Shown: positions 31,283 through 42,690 of the stretch, piece after piece
Layout: each line of letters opens with the position of its first letter
How positions within the stretch are numbered: position 1 is the stretch's first letter
NCBI RefSeq assembly: GCF_003610915.1
Contig: NZ_NSDJ01000001.1
Location: 4,154,001 to 4,218,000, forward strand
Length of the DNA stretch: 64,000 nucleotides
Direction of reading: 5' to 3'
Origin: Rahnella variigena
GTDB taxonomy: Bacteria > Pseudomonadota > Gammaproteobacteria > Enterobacterales > Enterobacteriaceae
Notes under the pieces: generated by a model
Told to the model about the DNA's origin: nothing
Database searches by the model: none
The model's input: the letters and a program-made list of their open reading frames with translations, nothing else
Translations under genes and position numbers: made by a program

Positions 31283-31340
31283 GCAGGTTCAAAGAGTCAG
31301 GGTTAAAGAGTTAGAGTTAAAGAGTTAAAGTTAAAGAGGC
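31283..31340. repeat. Short tandem repeat at the 3' end of maeB
   Basis: About 3.5 copies of a 14-base unit, GTTAAAGAGTTAGA/GTTAAAGAGTTAAA; the first copy is degenerate. It spans the maeB stop codon at 31331-31333. Each unit supplies a TTA, a TAA stop on the minus strand. Confidence 0.7.
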
Positions 31341-33610
31341 TCGGTTTGTGCCTCCACCACGGCTAAAGCCACCATATTCACAATCCTGCGTACCGAAGCA
31401 ATCGGTGTCAGAATATGTACCGGTTTCGACACCCCCATCAGCACTGGTCCGACAGTCACGCCTTCAGAGCACGATACCCGCAGCAGGTTGTAGCTGATAC
31501 GCGCCGATTCCATATTCGGCATAATCAGGATATTGGCCGAACCTTTCAGCGGGCTGTCCGGCATGATGTCCTGACGTATGCTTTCCACCAGCGCCGCATC
31601 GCCATGCATCTCTCCGTCGATTTCCAGCTCAGGATCAAGCTCGTTTACCAGCTCCAGCGTACGTCGCATTTTCAGCGCCGCCGGACTGTCTGACGTGCCA
31701 AAACTCGAATGCGAAAGCAATGCAACCTTTGGCTCAATACCAAAACGCCGCACCGTTTCTGCCGCCATAAGGGTGATTTCTGCCAGCTGTTCCGGCGTCG
31801 GATCGTCGTTAACGTAAGTGTCTGCAATAAACGTATTGCCGCTTGGCAGCAGCAACGCATTCATCGCGCCGGCAACGTGCGCACCTTCGCGAAAACCAAA
31901 CACTTTCTCCACGATGTCGTAATGCTCATGATAGGTGCCGACCGTGCCGCAAATCATCGCATCAGCTTCACCACGCAACAGCATGATGGCGGAAATCAGT
32001 GTCGGATTACCAATCACCGCGCGCCGCGCCTGCTCCTGAGACACACCGCGTCGTTTCATCAGCTCATAATATTCGCGCCAGTACTCATTGAAGCGCGGAT
32101 CAGATTCGTTATTCACCACTTCAAAATCGCGGCCAGCTTCCAGTTGCAGCCCCAGCTTTTTAATTCGCATGGCGATAACGCTTGGCCGCCCGACCAGAAT
32201 AGGTTTGGCCAGCCCAAGGGAAATTAACTCCTGCGTAGCCTGTAATACGCGTTCTTCTTCACCTTCCGCCATCACCACGCGCCGGGCATCTTTCTTCGCC
32301 TGCGAGAAAATGGGCTTCATAAACAAATTGGTTTTATAGACGAATTCCGTCAGCTTTTCGGCGTACGCATCCAGGTCTTCAATAGGGCGCATCGCCACAC
32401 CAGAATCCATTGCCGCTTTGGCAACCGCCGGTGCAATTTTTACAATCAGCCGCGGGTCAAAGGGTTTCGGAATGATGTAGTCCGGGCCGAAAGACAACTC
32501 TTCTTCTCCATAGGCAGAAGCCACCACATCACTTTGTTCTGCCATCGCCAGATCGGCAATCGCATGAACACAAGCCAGTTTCATTTCTTCATTGATAGTG
32601 GTTGCACCAACGTCCAGCGCGCCACGGAAAATGAACGGGAAGCACAGCACGTTGTTGACCTGATTGGGATAATCCGACCGACCTGTACAGATGATGGCAT
32701 CAGGGCGAACCGCTTTCGCCAGCGGTGGCAGAATCTCCGGTTCAGGATTGGCAAGCGCCAGGATCAGCGGATCCTTCGCCATGGTTATCACCATCTCCTG
32801 CGTCAAAACGCCGGGACCGGAACAGCCGAGGAAGATGTCAGCTTGCGGAATGGCATCGCCCAGCGTGCGCTGCCCGTTGTCGTCAATGGCATACGCTGCT
32901 TTGGTTTCGGCCATATTTTCTTCGCGGCCTTTATAGATAACGCCACGGGAATCACAGGCCGTAATGTTGTGGCGCTTAAGTCCGAGCGCGACCAGCAGAT
33001 TCAGACAGGCAATAGCAGAAGCCCCCGCGCCGGACACCACCAGCCGGACATCCGAAATATTTTTGCCCACCACGCGTAAACCGTTGAGTACCGCCGCCGT
33101 ACAGATAATCGCGGTGCCGTGCTGATCGTCATGAAACACCGGGATCTTCATGCGTTCACGCAGCTTTTTCTCGATGTAAAAACATTCCGGCGCTTTGATG
33201 TCTTCAAGGTTGATGCCGCCGAATGTCGGCTCCAGCGCGGCAATCACGTCGATCAGTTTATCTGGATCGTTTTCATCGACTTCGATATCAAACACGTCGA
33301 TACCCGCGAATTTTTTGAACAATACGCCCTTCCCTTCCATCACCGGTTTACCGGCCAGCGCGCCGATATTACCCAGTCCGAGAACCGCCGTTCCGTTCGA
33401 GATAACAGCCACCAGATTGCCACGAGCCGTGTATTTGTAAGCGGCCTGCGGATCTCTGGCGATCTCCAGACAGGGAGCGGCAACACCGGGTGAATAAGCC
33501 AGCGCCAGATCACGTTGTGTGGCGAGGGGTTTGGTGGGCGAGACCTGAATTTTTCCGGGCACCGGGAATTCATGAAAATCGAGCGCACTTTGCTTGAGTT
33601 GTTCGTCCAT
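31331..33610 (-). CDS. maeB: NADP-dependent malic enzyme with phosphotransacetylase-like domain
   Basis: Decarboxylates malate to pyruvate with NADP+, supplying NADPH and pyruvate in gluconeogenic growth. 759 aa, same as E. coli. The malic-enzyme half (~1-430) has [18 protein letters not shown] and the dinucleotide site [12 protein letters not shown]. The C-terminal PTA-like domain (~430-759) is regulatory, binding acetyl-CoA, and contains [11 protein letters not shown] and [14 protein letters not shown]. coli order maeB-talA-tktB is kept. Confidence 0.97.
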   Translation of the reverse strand: MDEQLKQSALDFHEFPVPGKIQVSPTKPLATQRDLALAYSPGVAAPCLEIARDPQAAYKYTARGNLVAVISNGTAVLGLGNIGALAGKPVMEGKGVLFKKFAGIDVFDIEVDENDPDKLIDVIAALEPTFGGINLEDIKAPECFYIEKKLRERMKIPVFHDDQHGTAIICTAAVLNGLRVVGKNISDVRLVVSGAGASAIACLNLLVALGLKRHNITACDSRGVIYKGREENMAETKAAYAIDDNGQRTLGDAIPQADIFLGCSGPGVLTQEMVITMAKDPLILALANPEPEILPPLAKAVRPDAIICTGRSDYPNQVNNVLCFPFIFRGALDVGATTINEEMKLACVHAIADLAMAEQSDVVASAYGEEELSFGPDYIIPKPFDPRLIVKIAPAVAKAAMDSGVAMRPIEDLDAYAEKLTEFVYKTNLFMKPIFSQAKKDARRVVMAEGEEERVLQATQELISLGLAKPILVGRPSVIAMRIKKLGLQLEAGRDFEVVNNESDPRFNEYWREYYELMKRRGVSQEQARRAVIGNPTLISAIMLLRGEADAMICGTVGTYHEHYDIVEKVFGFREGAHVAGAMNALLLPSGNTFIADTYVNDDPTPEQLAEITLMAAETVRRFGIEPKVALLSHSSFGTSDSPAALKMRRTLELVNELDPELEIDGEMHGDAALVESIRQDIMPDSPLKGSANILIMPNMESARISYNLLRVSCSEGVTVGPVLMGVSKPVHILTPIASVRRIVNMVALAVVEAQTEPL

Positions 33611-33995
33611 CGTAGGGTCCTTTTCTTGTTTCTTATTTTTGCAGAGACAACAGGGTACGGGTAAACATCACCATCAGGTTTTCCCGCTGACCAGTATAGA
33701 TAACCCTGCCACGACGAAGGGTGAATAACGACCAAAATTTGACCGTTACATTGTTTGCTTTTCATTCATGGAAGACGTCTCGTAAAAATCAACTAAGCTT
33801 AAAGTTTGTCCTTGCGCTTTTCTCGTCAGACGCCCAGTTTAAGCAGCAACAAAGGCCACCATTGTTGAGACCCATTGCAGTAATCAGAAAAAGCGCATTC
33901 AGTTTATTAACAGAATGATGCAGGGTAGGAGCCCTGCAAACCAGAGTCAGACGACCTTATTGCTGTATCGTTTTTTCTCGCTAAGGAGCTAAGAG
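33611..33995. promoter_or_regulatory. Divergent control region maeB–talA
   Basis: 385 bases without a gene. The talA leader contains a GCAGGG-taggag-CCCTGC hairpin (33920-33937) and a strong RBS (AAGGAG, seven bases before the ATG). A TTGACC at ~33738 may be a -35. In E. coli talA-tktB is sigma-S-dependent; no sigma-S promoter could be fixed by eye. Confidence 0.4.
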
Positions 33996-34946
33996 ATGAA
34001 CCAGTTAGACGCACTAAAAAAAATCACCACCGTCGTTGCCGACAGCGGTGACATTGAATCTATCCGTCATTTCGAGCCTCAGGATGCGACCACCAATCCT
34101 TCGCTGATCCTCAAAGCAGCCGACCTCCCGCAATACCAAAACCTGATTAAAGACGCGCTGGACTATGCCCGTAAACAAGGCGGCAGCAAAGAGACTCAGG
34201 TGATCAATGCCACAGATAAACTGGCCGTTAATATCGGGGTGGAAATCCTGAAGAGCGTGCCGGGCCGTATCTCGACTGAAGTCGATGCACGCCTGTCTTT
34301 CAACAGTGAATTGTGTATCGAAAAGGCCCGTAAACTGATTGGCCTGTATCAGGATCAGGGCATTGATAAATCCCGTATTCTGATCAAACTCGCTTCCACC
34401 TGGGAAGGGATCAAAGCCGCAGAGAAACTGGAAAAAGAAGGCATCAACTGTAACCTGACCCTGCTGTTCTCATTCGCACAGGCACGCGCCTGTGCAGAAG
34501 CCGGTGTCTACCTGATTTCTCCGTTCGTTGGCCGTATTTACGACTGGTACAAAGCCAAAGAGCCGAACGCAACGTATGACGTGGAAAAAGATCCGGGCGT
34601 TAAATCGGTTCGCGACATCTACGACTACTACAAATCCCACGATTACCCGACCGTCATCATGGGTGCCAGCTTCCGTAAAGTGGAACAAATCCTGGCGCTG
34701 GCAGGCTGTGATCGCCTGACCATTTCTCCTAACCTCCTGGAAGAACTGAAAGCCAGCAATGAACCGGTTGAACGTAAATTACAGCCTTCCGGCAAGGGTG
34801 GAAAAAAACCCGCTCCTCTGACGCAGGCTGAATTCCTCTGGGAACACCATCAGGACGCCATGGCCGTTGAAAAACTGGCGGAAGGTATCCGCGCATTCGC
34901 CGTCGATCAGAAGAAACTCGAAGATATGCTTTCAGCACAGCTTTAG
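33996..34946 (+). CDS. talA: Transaldolase A
   Basis: 316 aa; transfers a dihydroxyacetone unit between sedoheptulose 7-phosphate and glyceraldehyde 3-phosphate (non-oxidative pentose phosphate pathway). The N-terminal signature TNPSLIL is at ~34-40. The Schiff-base lysine K131 is in [13 protein letters not shown]. It pairs with tktB downstream, as in E. coli; this pairing and position identify it as talA rather than talB. Confidence 0.95.
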   Translation: MNQLDALKKITTVVADSGDIESIRHFEPQDATTNPSLILKAADLPQYQNLIKDALDYARKQGGSKETQVINATDKLAVNIGVEILKSVPGRISTEVDARLSFNSELCIEKARKLIGLYQDQGIDKSRILIKLASTWEGIKAAEKLEKEGINCNLTLLFSFAQARACAEAGVYLISPFVGRIYDWYKAKEPNATYDVEKDPGVKSVRDIYDYYKSHDYPTVIMGASFRKVEQILALAGCDRLTISPNLLEELKASNEPVERKLQPSGKGGKKPAPLTQAEFLWEHHQDAMAVEKLAEGIRAFAVDQKKLEDMLSAQL

Positions 34947-35055
34947 TTTCAACCGTAGTTTAAAAATCTAACCTCAGCTGAGTCACCTGGCAGACCGGTG
35001 GCAACTCCGCACTTTTGTCATCTGGCTCAGCAAAGTGACCCATCCGGAGAAAAAT

Positions 35056-37050
35056 ATGCCTTCTCGTAGAGAACTAGCGAATGCTATCCGTGCGCTTAGC
35101 ATGGATGCCGTCCAGAAAGCGAATTCCGGACACCCCGGCGCCCCGATGGGGATGGCCGATATCGCCGAAGTCTTGTGGCGCGATTACATGAATCACAACC
35201 CGACCAACCCGAAATGGGCCGATCGCGACCGCTTCCTGATGTCCAACGGCCACGGCTCGATGCTGCAATACAGTCTGCTGCACCTGACCGGTTACGACCT
35301 GCCAATGAGCGAACTGGAAAACTTCCGCCAGTTGCATTCTAAAACACCAGGACATCCTGAATACGGTTATACGCCGGGTGTGGAAACCACCACCGGCCCG
35401 CTGGGTCAGGGCGTTGCCAACGCCGTGGGTTTTGCGATTGCTGAACGTACGTTAGGCGCGCAGTTTAACCGTGAAAATCACGAAATCGTCAACCATCACA
35501 CCTACGTTTTCTTAGGGGATGGCTGCATGATGGAAGGGATTTCCCATGAAGCCTGCTCGCTGGCCGGTACCCTGAAACTCGGTAAACTGACCGCATTTTA
35601 TGATGACAACGGCATCTCCATTGACGGACACGTCGAAGGCTGGTTTACCGATGACACGGCCAAACGTTTCGAAGCTTACGGCTGGCATGTCATCCGTGGA
35701 ATTGACGGCCAAAACTCCGACGCCATAAAAGCGGCAATCGAAGAATCTCATAAAGTCACTGACCGCCCTTCCCTGCTGATGTGCAAAACAGTGATTGGTT
35801 TCGGTTCGCCGCACAAAGCCGGGACTCATGAAGCACATGGTGCCGCACTGGGTGCCGACGAAGTCGCCGCCACCCGCAAGGCGCTGGGCTGGAACTATCC
35901 GGCCTTTGAAATCCCGCAAGATGTTTATGACGCCTGGGATGCTAAAGAAGCGGGCAAAGCCAAAGAAAAAGCCTGGAACGATAAATTCGCCGCTTATGCC
36001 AAAGCCTATCCTGAGCTGGCCGCTGAATTTGACCGCCGCGTTAATGGCAAATTACCTGCGGACTGGGAAACCAAAGCACAGGCATTCATCGAAGGTTTGC
36101 AGGCCACACCTGCGAACATCGCCAGCCGTAAAGCCTCACAAAATACTCTGGAAGAGTTTGGCAAAATTTTGCCTGAATTCCTCGGCGGTTCCGCAGACCT
36201 TGCGCCAAGTAACCTGACCATGTGGTCGGGCTCAAAATCACTGATTGAAGACCACGCCGGTAACTACATCCACTACGGCGTGCGTGAGTTCGGCATGACG
36301 GCCATCTCCAACGGTCTCGCGCTGCACGGCGGTTTCCTGCCTTATTCTGCGACCTTCCTGATGTTCGTTGAATATGCCCGTAACGCGGTACGTCTGGCGG
36401 CGCTGATGAAAATCCGCAACGTCTTCGTGTATACCCACGATTCGATCGGTCTGGGGGAAGACGGTCCGACGCACCAGCCGGTTGAGCAAATGGCCAGCCT
36501 GCGTGTGACGCCAAACATGAGCCTGTGGCGTCCGGCTGATCAGGTCGAATCTGCCGTGGCATGGAAATATGCCATCGAGCGCAACGACGGTCCGGTTGCA
36601 CTTATCTTCTCGCGTCAGAACCTGACTCAGCAACCGCGTACCGCTGAGCAGCTGGCAAACGTGGCGCGCGGTGGTTATGTGCTGAAAGACTCAGACGGCA
36701 CGCCGGATGTGATTCTGATTGCCACCGGGTCTGAAGTAGGTATTACGGTAGAAGCCGCGGATAAACTGGCCGCAGCGGGTACTAAAGTGCGGGTAGTCTC
36801 TCTGCCTTCGACTGATGTGTTCGACAAACAGGACGAGGCTTACCGAGAATCTGTGCTGCCGAAAGCCGTGACTGCGCGCGTAGCGGTGGAAGCCGGTATC
36901 GCCGATTACTGGTACAAATACGTCGGCCTCAACGGTGCAATTGTCGGCATGACCTCTTTCGGGGAATCTGCACCAGCAGAGCAACTGTTTAAAGAGTTTG
37001 GCTTTACCGTTGATAACGTTGTCGCAAAAGCGCAGGCGCTGTTGAAGTAA
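35056..37050 (+). CDS. tktB: Transketolase 2
   Basis: 664 aa from the ATG at 35056, with GGAG eight bases upstream; a GTG-initiated extension of seven codons is open but unsupported. Thiamine-diphosphate enzyme of the pentose phosphate pathway. N-terminal ThDP-binding H in [13 protein letters not shown] and P-G-H-P-E, then the G-D-G-C-M-M-E-G motif (~154). The pyrimidine-domain segment [17 protein letters not shown] is at ~464 and GSADLAPSN at ~381. The talA-tktB pair lets the cell interconvert C3-C7 sugars from pentoses released by the arabinofuranosidase system at 54-58 kb. Confidence 0.95.
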   Translation: MPSRRELANAIRALSMDAVQKANSGHPGAPMGMADIAEVLWRDYMNHNPTNPKWADRDRFLMSNGHGSMLQYSLLHLTGYDLPMSELENFRQLHSKTPGHPEYGYTPGVETTTGPLGQGVANAVGFAIAERTLGAQFNRENHEIVNHHTYVFLGDGCMMEGISHEACSLAGTLKLGKLTAFYDDNGISIDGHVEGWFTDDTAKRFEAYGWHVIRGIDGQNSDAIKAAIEESHKVTDRPSLLMCKTVIGFGSPHKAGTHEAHGAALGADEVAATRKALGWNYPAFEIPQDVYDAWDAKEAGKAKEKAWNDKFAAYAKAYPELAAEFDRRVNGKLPADWETKAQAFIEGLQATPANIASRKASQNTLEEFGKILPEFLGGSADLAPSNLTMWSGSKSLIEDHAGNYIHYGVREFGMTAISNGLALHGGFLPYSATFLMFVEYARNAVRLAALMKIRNVFVYTHDSIGLGEDGPTHQPVEQMASLRVTPNMSLWRPADQVESAVAWKYAIERNDGPVALIFSRQNLTQQPRTAEQLANVARGGYVLKDSDGTPDVILIATGSEVGITVEAADKLAAAGTKVRVVSLPSTDVFDKQDEAYRESVLPKAVTARVAVEAGIADYWYKYVGLNGAIVGMTSFGESAPAEQLFKEFGFTVDNVVAKAQALLK

Positions 37051-37188
37051 AAGATGTGAAGTAATTCTGTGTAGTTTATTCCCTCTTCATCTCAGGAGAG
37101 GGAATTCCTTCTATTTCCGCCCCGCTGACTTGATGAATCTGCCTCTCTCCGGTAAAGTCCCGTCCCTTCTTTGGCATGGGGAACAATG

Positions 37189-38541
37189 ATGTTTATTGGA
37201 TTTGACTACGGTACAGCGAATTGCTCAGTTGCAGTAATGCGCGATAATAACGCCCATCTGCTGGCGTTAGAAAATAACGATCCTTATTTACCCTCCATGC
37301 TTTGTGCTCCGACACGTGAAGCGGTCAGCGAATGGCTGAACCGTCACGGACAGGTTCCGGCAGGCAGTGATGAAAATCTGGCACTGTTGCGCCGCAGCAT
37401 CAGCTTTAACCGCGAGGAAGATATTCCGGTTAATGCCAACAGCGTGCATTTCGGTTTGCAGGCGTTGTCGACCTATATGGAAGATCCGGAAGAGGTGTAC
37501 TTTGTCCGCTCTCCGAAATCCTTCCTGGGCGCGAACGGCCTGAAACCTCAACAGATTGCCCTGTTTGAAGATCTGGTCTGCGCAATGATGTACCACATCA
37601 AGCGTCAGGCCGAATCCGTCTTGCAGGAAAGTATTGAACAGACCGTGATCGGCCGCCCGATCAACTTTCAGGGTATGGGTGGTGAAGAGGCCAATGCTCA
37701 GGCGCAGGGCATTTTACAACGTGCCGCTGAGCGCGCCGGTTTCCGCGATATTGCGTTCCAGTTTGAACCGGTCGCCGCAGGTCTGGATTTCGAAGCGACA
37801 CTGACGGAAGAGAAAACCGTGCTGGTCGTCGATATCGGCGGCGGTACCACGGACTGCTCAGTATTGCTGATGGGCCCGCAGTGGCGCGATAAAGCTGAGC
37901 GTCAGAACAGCCTGCTTGGTCACAGTGGTTGTCGCGTTGGCGGTAATGATCTGGACATCATGACTGCGTTCAAACAACTCACACCGCAGTTTGGTATGGG
38001 CAGCGAAACGCAAAAAGGGATCGCTATTCCGGCCCTGCCTTACTGGAATGCAGTGGCGACCAACGATGTGCCTGCACAGTTAGATTTCTACAGCGTGGCG
38101 AATGGTCGTATGTTGCGGGATCTGATCCGCGATGCCGCGCAACCGGATCTGATCAAACGCCTGCTGAAAGTCCAGCAACAGCGTCTGAGTTACCGTCTGG
38201 TGCGTGCCGCAGAAGAAAGTAAAATTGCACTTTCTGAACGTGAAAGCGTTACGGCTGCGATGGACTTCATTGAATCCGGTCTGGCGGAAACCATCAGCCA
38301 GCAGCAACTGAGTGACGCGATTTCTCAGCCGCTGGAACGCATTCAGGAACAGGTCAGTCTGGCACTGGCCAGCAGCGAAATTAAACCTGATGTGATTTAC
38401 CTGACCGGCGGCAGTGCGCGTTCGCCGCTGCTGCGTGCTGCATTACAGACGCAGTTACCGGGCATTCCGCTGGTCGGTGGCAATGATTTCGGCTCGGTCA
38501 CCGCCGGCCTGGCCCGCTGGGCACAAACGTTGTTCCGTTAA
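37189..38541 (+). CDS. yegD: Hsp70-like chaperone homologue YegD
   Basis: 450 aa, equal to E. coli YegD. Actin-like ATPase fold: phosphate-1 motif FIGFDYGTANCSVAV at the N-terminus, phosphate-2 VVDIGGGTTDCS (~207-218) and the adenosine motif LTGGSARSPLL (~410). It lacks the DnaK substrate-binding domain, so it is a nucleotide-binding-domain-only family member; its role is unknown. An ATG three bases earlier and a TTG at 37171 are also in frame; MFIGFDYG is preferred by comparison. Confidence 0.93.
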   Translation: MFIGFDYGTANCSVAVMRDNNAHLLALENNDPYLPSMLCAPTREAVSEWLNRHGQVPAGSDENLALLRRSISFNREEDIPVNANSVHFGLQALSTYMEDPEEVYFVRSPKSFLGANGLKPQQIALFEDLVCAMMYHIKRQAESVLQESIEQTVIGRPINFQGMGGEEANAQAQGILQRAAERAGFRDIAFQFEPVAAGLDFEATLTEEKTVLVVDIGGGTTDCSVLLMGPQWRDKAERQNSLLGHSGCRVGGNDLDIMTAFKQLTPQFGMGSETQKGIAIPALPYWNAVATNDVPAQLDFYSVANGRMLRDLIRDAAQPDLIKRLLKVQQQRLSYRLVRAAEESKIALSERESVTAAMDFIESGLAETISQQQLSDAISQPLERIQEQVSLALASSEIKPDVIYLTGGSARSPLLRAALQTQLPGIPLVGGNDFGSVTAGLARWAQTLFR

Positions 38542-38562
38542 GTTTTAAAGATGCAGATAAAC

Positions 38563-38598
38563 AAAAACCGCCTGATTTGAATTGAAGGCGGTTTTTTT
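38563..38598. terminator. Terminator between yegD and the aldo-keto reductase gene
   Basis: AAAAACCGCC (38563-38572) pairs with GGCGGTTTTTTT (38587-38598); bidirectional. Confidence 0.85.
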
Positions 38599-38616
38599 AT
38601 GGCTCAGATTTAGTGT

Positions 38617-39570
38617 TTACCAGGCGCTGGCGTCATTTAAGGTCTTAATATCCGCATCATCCAGTTTGAGGGTTGCGGCCTGCGCCAGCTCATTCAGCTG
38701 TTGCAGTGATGTCGCGCTGACAATCGGCGAGGTAATACTCGGGCGGGCAATCTGCCAGGCCAGTGCAACTTGTCCTGGCTGTGCGCCGTGCTTCTCAGCC
38801 ACCTTATCCAGCCCCGCCAGCACTTTCAGGCCGCGTTCATTCAGGCAACGTGCGATCACGCTTTCACCGCGCTTACTTTTACCGGCATCCGCTTTGGTAC
38901 GGTATTTCCCGGTCAGGAACCCGGCGGCCAGACCGTAAAAGTTGATCACGCCTAAACCGTTATCCCTGACGACTTTTTCAAGTGCTTCTTCATACACTTT
39001 TCGGTCGTACAAATTGTACTGCGGTTGCAGCGCTTCATAACGCGCCAGCCCGTTTTCCTGACTGACTTTCAGCGCTTCGGCCAGACGTGGTGCGCTGTAG
39101 TTTGAAGCGCCAACGGCACGCACTTTGCCTTCTTTAATCAGCGCATCGAATGCCGCCATGGTTTCGGCCAGCGGCGTATCGGCATCATCATCATGCGACT
39201 GATATAAATCGATATAATCTGTTTGCAGACGTTTCAGGGAGGCTTCTACCGCTTCTTTAATATAACGTGGCGATAAACCCACTTTGCCTTCGCCCATCGG
39301 TTTGCCGACTTTGGTCGCCAGAATAATCTGGTCACGCTTACCGGTTTTTTTCAGCCAGTTGCCGATAATGGTTTCCGATTCGCCCCCTTTGTTGCCTTCA
39401 ACCCAGCTCGAATACACATCGGCGGTGTCGATAAAATTCAGTTTATGATCCAGTAAGGCATCGAGCAGGTTAAAGGAAGCCGCCTGATCGACCGTCCAGC
39501 CGAATACGTTGCCGCCAAACGTCAGCAACGGCACCTGAATACCTGAACGACCCAGTTCTCTTTTGCTCAT
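38617..39570 (-). CDS. Aldo/keto reductase
   Basis: 317 aa, (beta/alpha)8 NADPH-dependent carbonyl reductase family. Catalytic tetrad candidates: D48 and Y53 in F-I-D-T-A-D-V-Y, the lysine in LATKVG (~87) and the histidine in LYQSHDDD (~125). The cofactor region near the C-terminus has I-V-S-A-T-S-L-Q-Q-L-N-E. Substrate unknown. It occupies the place between yegD and mdtD where E. coli has mdtABC. Confidence 0.85.
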   Translation of the reverse strand: MSKRELGRSGIQVPLLTFGGNVFGWTVDQAASFNLLDALLDHKLNFIDTADVYSSWVEGNKGGESETIIGNWLKKTGKRDQIILATKVGKPMGEGKVGLSPRYIKEAVEASLKRLQTDYIDLYQSHDDDADTPLAETMAAFDALIKEGKVRAVGASNYSAPRLAEALKVSQENGLARYEALQPQYNLYDRKVYEEALEKVVRDNGLGVINFYGLAAGFLTGKYRTKADAGKSKRGESVIARCLNERGLKVLAGLDKVAEKHGAQPGQVALAWQIARPSITSPIVSATSLQQLNELAQAATLKLDDADIKTLNDASAW

Positions 39571-39725
39571 TATTCTCTCCCTTTCATAAGGTCAGATTTA
39601 ACTTACTTTGCATGCGAACGATTTGCGATCAAAGGTCAACCATAGCATTTTGATATAAAATGTCAGGCTGAAAGCTATTCTTTATTGTCAGAAGAATTGT
39701 CAAAAAATGGGAAAGACTCTCCTTA

Positions 39726-39762
39726 TTTCCTCCATTTTCTGCTGAAACATTCTGGCTACACT
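39726..39762 (+). promoter_or_regulatory. Putative BaeR box and promoter of mdtD-baeSR
   Basis: TTTCCTCCATTTTCTGC (39726-39742) matches 13 of 17 positions of the BaeR box (TTTTCTCCATDATTGGC). A TACACT -10 lies at 39757-39762, 14 bases on. This is the position expected for an activator replacing the -35. Confidence 0.45.
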
Positions 39763-39832
39763 GTGGGTCTGGTTTTAAGGTGGATCTCCCTCCTGAAATG
39801 CCGCGACAATGATTGTGCTGATGCGATAACCC

Positions 39833-41308
39833 ATGAAATCTGAAAACACTGACACCTTACCGCCTTCTGCTCCCCTGCCGCCTTCGGTGCGCTGGCAGCT
39901 GTGGATTGTCGCCTTCGGCTTTTTTATGCAGGCCCTCGACACCACGATTGTGAATACTGCACTGCCTTCGATGGCACGCAGTCTGGGTGAAAACCCGCTG
40001 CACATGCATTCGGTGGTAGTGGCTTATGTGCTGACGGTCGCCGTGATGCTGCCTGCCAGTGGCTGGCTGGCGGATAAAGTCGGTGTGAAATGGGTATTCT
40101 TTTCGGCCATTGTGCTGTTTACGCTTGGCTCGCTGTTATGCGCGCAATCGGAAAGCCTGCGTGAACTTGTGATGTCGCGCATCGTTCAGGGGATCGGCGG
40201 TGCGATGATGGTGCCGGTCGGGCGGCTGACGGTACTGAAAATCGTCCCGCGCAGCGAATACATGGCAGCGATGACAATGGTGACGTTACCCGGTCAGGTC
40301 GGTCCGCTTCTGGGCCCGGCGCTGGGCGGTTTTCTGGTGCAATACGCCAGCTGGCACTGGATCTTCCTGATTAATCTGCCAGTCGGTCTGGCCGGTTGTA
40401 TCGCCACCTTAATGATTATGCCCAATTACAAAATGCAGACCCGCCGCTTTGATATCAGCGGGTTTGTGATGCTGGCCGTGTGTATGGCGACGCTGACGTT
40501 GGCGCTGGAAGGCAGCCGCAGTATGGGGCTGAGCGTGCTGGAAATTTTTCTGCTGGTGGTGGTCGGTGGCGGCGCGCTGGGGGTTTACTGGATGCATGCG
40601 CGCGGCAATCTTTCTGCGCTGTTTTCACTGCGTTTGTTCCATACCCCAACCTTCAAAATCGGCCTGATTGGTAGTTTGCTCGGTCGTATCGGCAGCGGCA
40701 TGTTGCCGTTTATGACACCGGTGTTTCTGCAACTCGGTATGGGCTTTACGCCTTTCCACGCCGGACTGATGATGATCCCCATGGTGCTCGGCAGTATGGG
40801 GATGAAGCGCGTGGTCGTCCGGCTGGTCAATCAACTGGGTTACCGGAATGCGCTGGTCAGCGCGACGTTGCTGCTGGCGCTGATCACGCTGATTTTCCCT
40901 CTGGTGGCGATTTACGGCGCGGTCTGGATGATCCCGATTGTATTGTTCTTCCAGGGCATGGTGAACTCCCTGCGCTTCTCGTCGATGAACACGCTGACGC
41001 TGAAAGATCTGCCGTCGCGCCTTGCCAGCAGCGGCAACAGCTTGCTGTCGATGATCATGCAGTTGTCGATGAGTCTGGGCGTCAGTGTCGCCGGTTTGCT
41101 GATTGGAGTGTTCGCCCATCAGCAGGCGATTACACCGGACAGCGCCACCATGCACACCGCGTTCCTGTATTGTTATATGTCGATGGCGCTGGTGATCGCC
41201 CTGCCAGCCTGGGTATTTTCCAAAGTGCCACCTGATACGCAGAAAAATGCCATTATCGACCGTCGTCGCGCTGCGGCCGGCTCCCCTGATCCGATGAGAA
41301 AATCATGA
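39833..41308 (+). CDS. mdtD: MFS transporter MdtD (DHA2 family)
   Basis: 491 aa, about 14 membrane helices, with the drug:H+ antiporter motif [13 protein letters not shown] in helix 1 and motif [10 protein letters not shown] after helix 2. Linked to baeSR by an ATGA overlap, as in the E. coli mdtABCD-baeSR operon. The RND pump genes mdtABC that normally precede it are missing. The start codon has a poor Shine-Dalgarno. Confidence 0.9.
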   Translation: MKSENTDTLPPSAPLPPSVRWQLWIVAFGFFMQALDTTIVNTALPSMARSLGENPLHMHSVVVAYVLTVAVMLPASGWLADKVGVKWVFFSAIVLFTLGSLLCAQSESLRELVMSRIVQGIGGAMMVPVGRLTVLKIVPRSEYMAAMTMVTLPGQVGPLLGPALGGFLVQYASWHWIFLINLPVGLAGCIATLMIMPNYKMQTRRFDISGFVMLAVCMATLTLALEGSRSMGLSVLEIFLLVVVGGGALGVYWMHARGNLSALFSLRLFHTPTFKIGLIGSLLGRIGSGMLPFMTPVFLQLGMGFTPFHAGLMMIPMVLGSMGMKRVVVRLVNQLGYRNALVSATLLLALITLIFPLVAIYGAVWMIPIVLFFQGMVNSLRFSSMNTLTLKDLPSRLASSGNSLLSMIMQLSMSLGVSVAGLLIGVFAHQQAITPDSATMHTAFLYCYMSMALVIALPAWVFSKVPPDTQKNAIIDRRRAAAGSPDPMRKS

Positions 41309-42690
41309 AACCTGGTATTACCGCCAAGTTGTTTATGGCCATTTTTTGTACCTGCGCACTGGTGCTGATCACCATGAACTGGGGCGTTCGGATGAGCTTT
41401 GAACGGGGCTTTATCGACTATATTCGTCAGAGCAACGAACAGCGCGTCGAACTGCTGGCTGACACCCTGCAGGAGCAGTACAAACAACACGGCAGCTGGG
41501 AGTTTCTGGAAACCAATGACCGGTTGATCTATCAGATCATGCGCTCGTTTGAACAAAACAGCAGCCCGAGAATGCCGCCGCAGGGATGGCGCACGAAGTT
41601 CTGGATCCTCGACAGTCACGATCATCGGATCGGCGGTTACGATCTGCCTGTTCCACCGGATTTACAAGGTCCGCGCCGCGTGATGACCGTCAATGGTGTG
41701 GTCATCGGCTCGGTGATTTCGACGCCTGCCGAACGCCTGACCCGCGATGCTGATATTAATTTCGAACGCCAGCAAAGCCGCACCAGCTGGATGATTGTCG
41801 CCTTTACCGCGCTGCTGGCCGCCGCCGTCACCTGGATGTTGTCCCGCGGAATGCTCGCGCCGGTAAAGCGGCTGGTGAACGGTACGCATCAGCTGGCTGC
41901 GGGTAATTTCAGCACTCGGGTTGAAGTCGACAGTGAAGATGAACTCGGGAAACTGGCGCAGGATTTTAACCAGCTGGCGATGACGCTGGAGAAAAATGAG
42001 CAGATGCGCCGGGCGTTTATGGCGGATATTTCCCATGAGTTGCGCACGCCGCTGGCCGTTCTGCGTGGTGAGCTGGAAGCCATGCAGGATGGCGTGCGTA
42101 AAATGACGGTTGGGTCGCTGGAATCACTGCAATCTGAAGTGTCGATTCTGACCAAACTGGTGGACGATTTGCATCAGCTTTCGCTTTCCGATGCCGGTGC
42201 ACTGGCATACCGCAAGGTGGACACCGACGTCGTACATCTGGTGCAGCTGGCGGAAGCCGGTTCGCGTGACCGTTTCCATGCCAAGCAACTCACCCTGACC
42301 AGCCACCTGCCGGAAAGCGCTGAAGTGTTTGGCGATCCCCAGCGTCTTTCGCAGCTGTTCAACAATCTGCTGGAAAACAGTCTGCGCTATACTGACCCGA
42401 ATGGCGGTCTGGAGATCCGGGGCGAAATACGGGATAAATCACTTTACCTGATGTTCCAGGACAGCGCGCCGGGCATCAGCGATGAACAGCTTGGCCGTAT
42501 TTTTGAACGGTTTTATCGTACCGAAGGCTCGCGCAACCGCGCCAGTGGCGGTTCGGGGTTAGGTCTGGCCATTTGCCAGAATATTGTCGAAGCGCACGGC
42601 GGGCAGATCAGCGCCAGCCACTCTCCGGCGGGTGGCGTTCGTATTACGATCGTCCTGCCGCTCTCTGTTACATCAGGCCCGAGAAACTGA
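41305..42690 (+). CDS. baeS: Sensor histidine kinase BaeS
   Basis: 461 aa. Envelope-stress sensor: membrane helix ~8-28, periplasmic loop ~30-160, second helix ~163-180, HAMP (~181-233). H244 is in [15 protein letters not shown]; the HATPase domain has [10 protein letters not shown] and [11 protein letters not shown]. Its ATG overlaps the mdtD stop (ATGA). Confidence 0.95.
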   Translation: MKPGITAKLFMAIFCTCALVLITMNWGVRMSFERGFIDYIRQSNEQRVELLADTLQEQYKQHGSWEFLETNDRLIYQIMRSFEQNSSPRMPPQGWRTKFWILDSHDHRIGGYDLPVPPDLQGPRRVMTVNGVVIGSVISTPAERLTRDADINFERQQSRTSWMIVAFTALLAAAVTWMLSRGMLAPVKRLVNGTHQLAAGNFSTRVEVDSEDELGKLAQDFNQLAMTLEKNEQMRRAFMADISHELRTPLAVLRGELEAMQDGVRKMTVGSLESLQSEVSILTKLVDDLHQLSLSDAGALAYRKVDTDVVHLVQLAEAGSRDRFHAKQLTLTSHLPESAEVFGDPQRLSQLFNNLLENSLRYTDPNGGLEIRGEIRDKSLYLMFQDSAPGISDEQLGRIFERFYRTEGSRNRASGGSGLGLAICQNIVEAHGGQISASHSPAGGVRITIVLPLSVTSGPRN

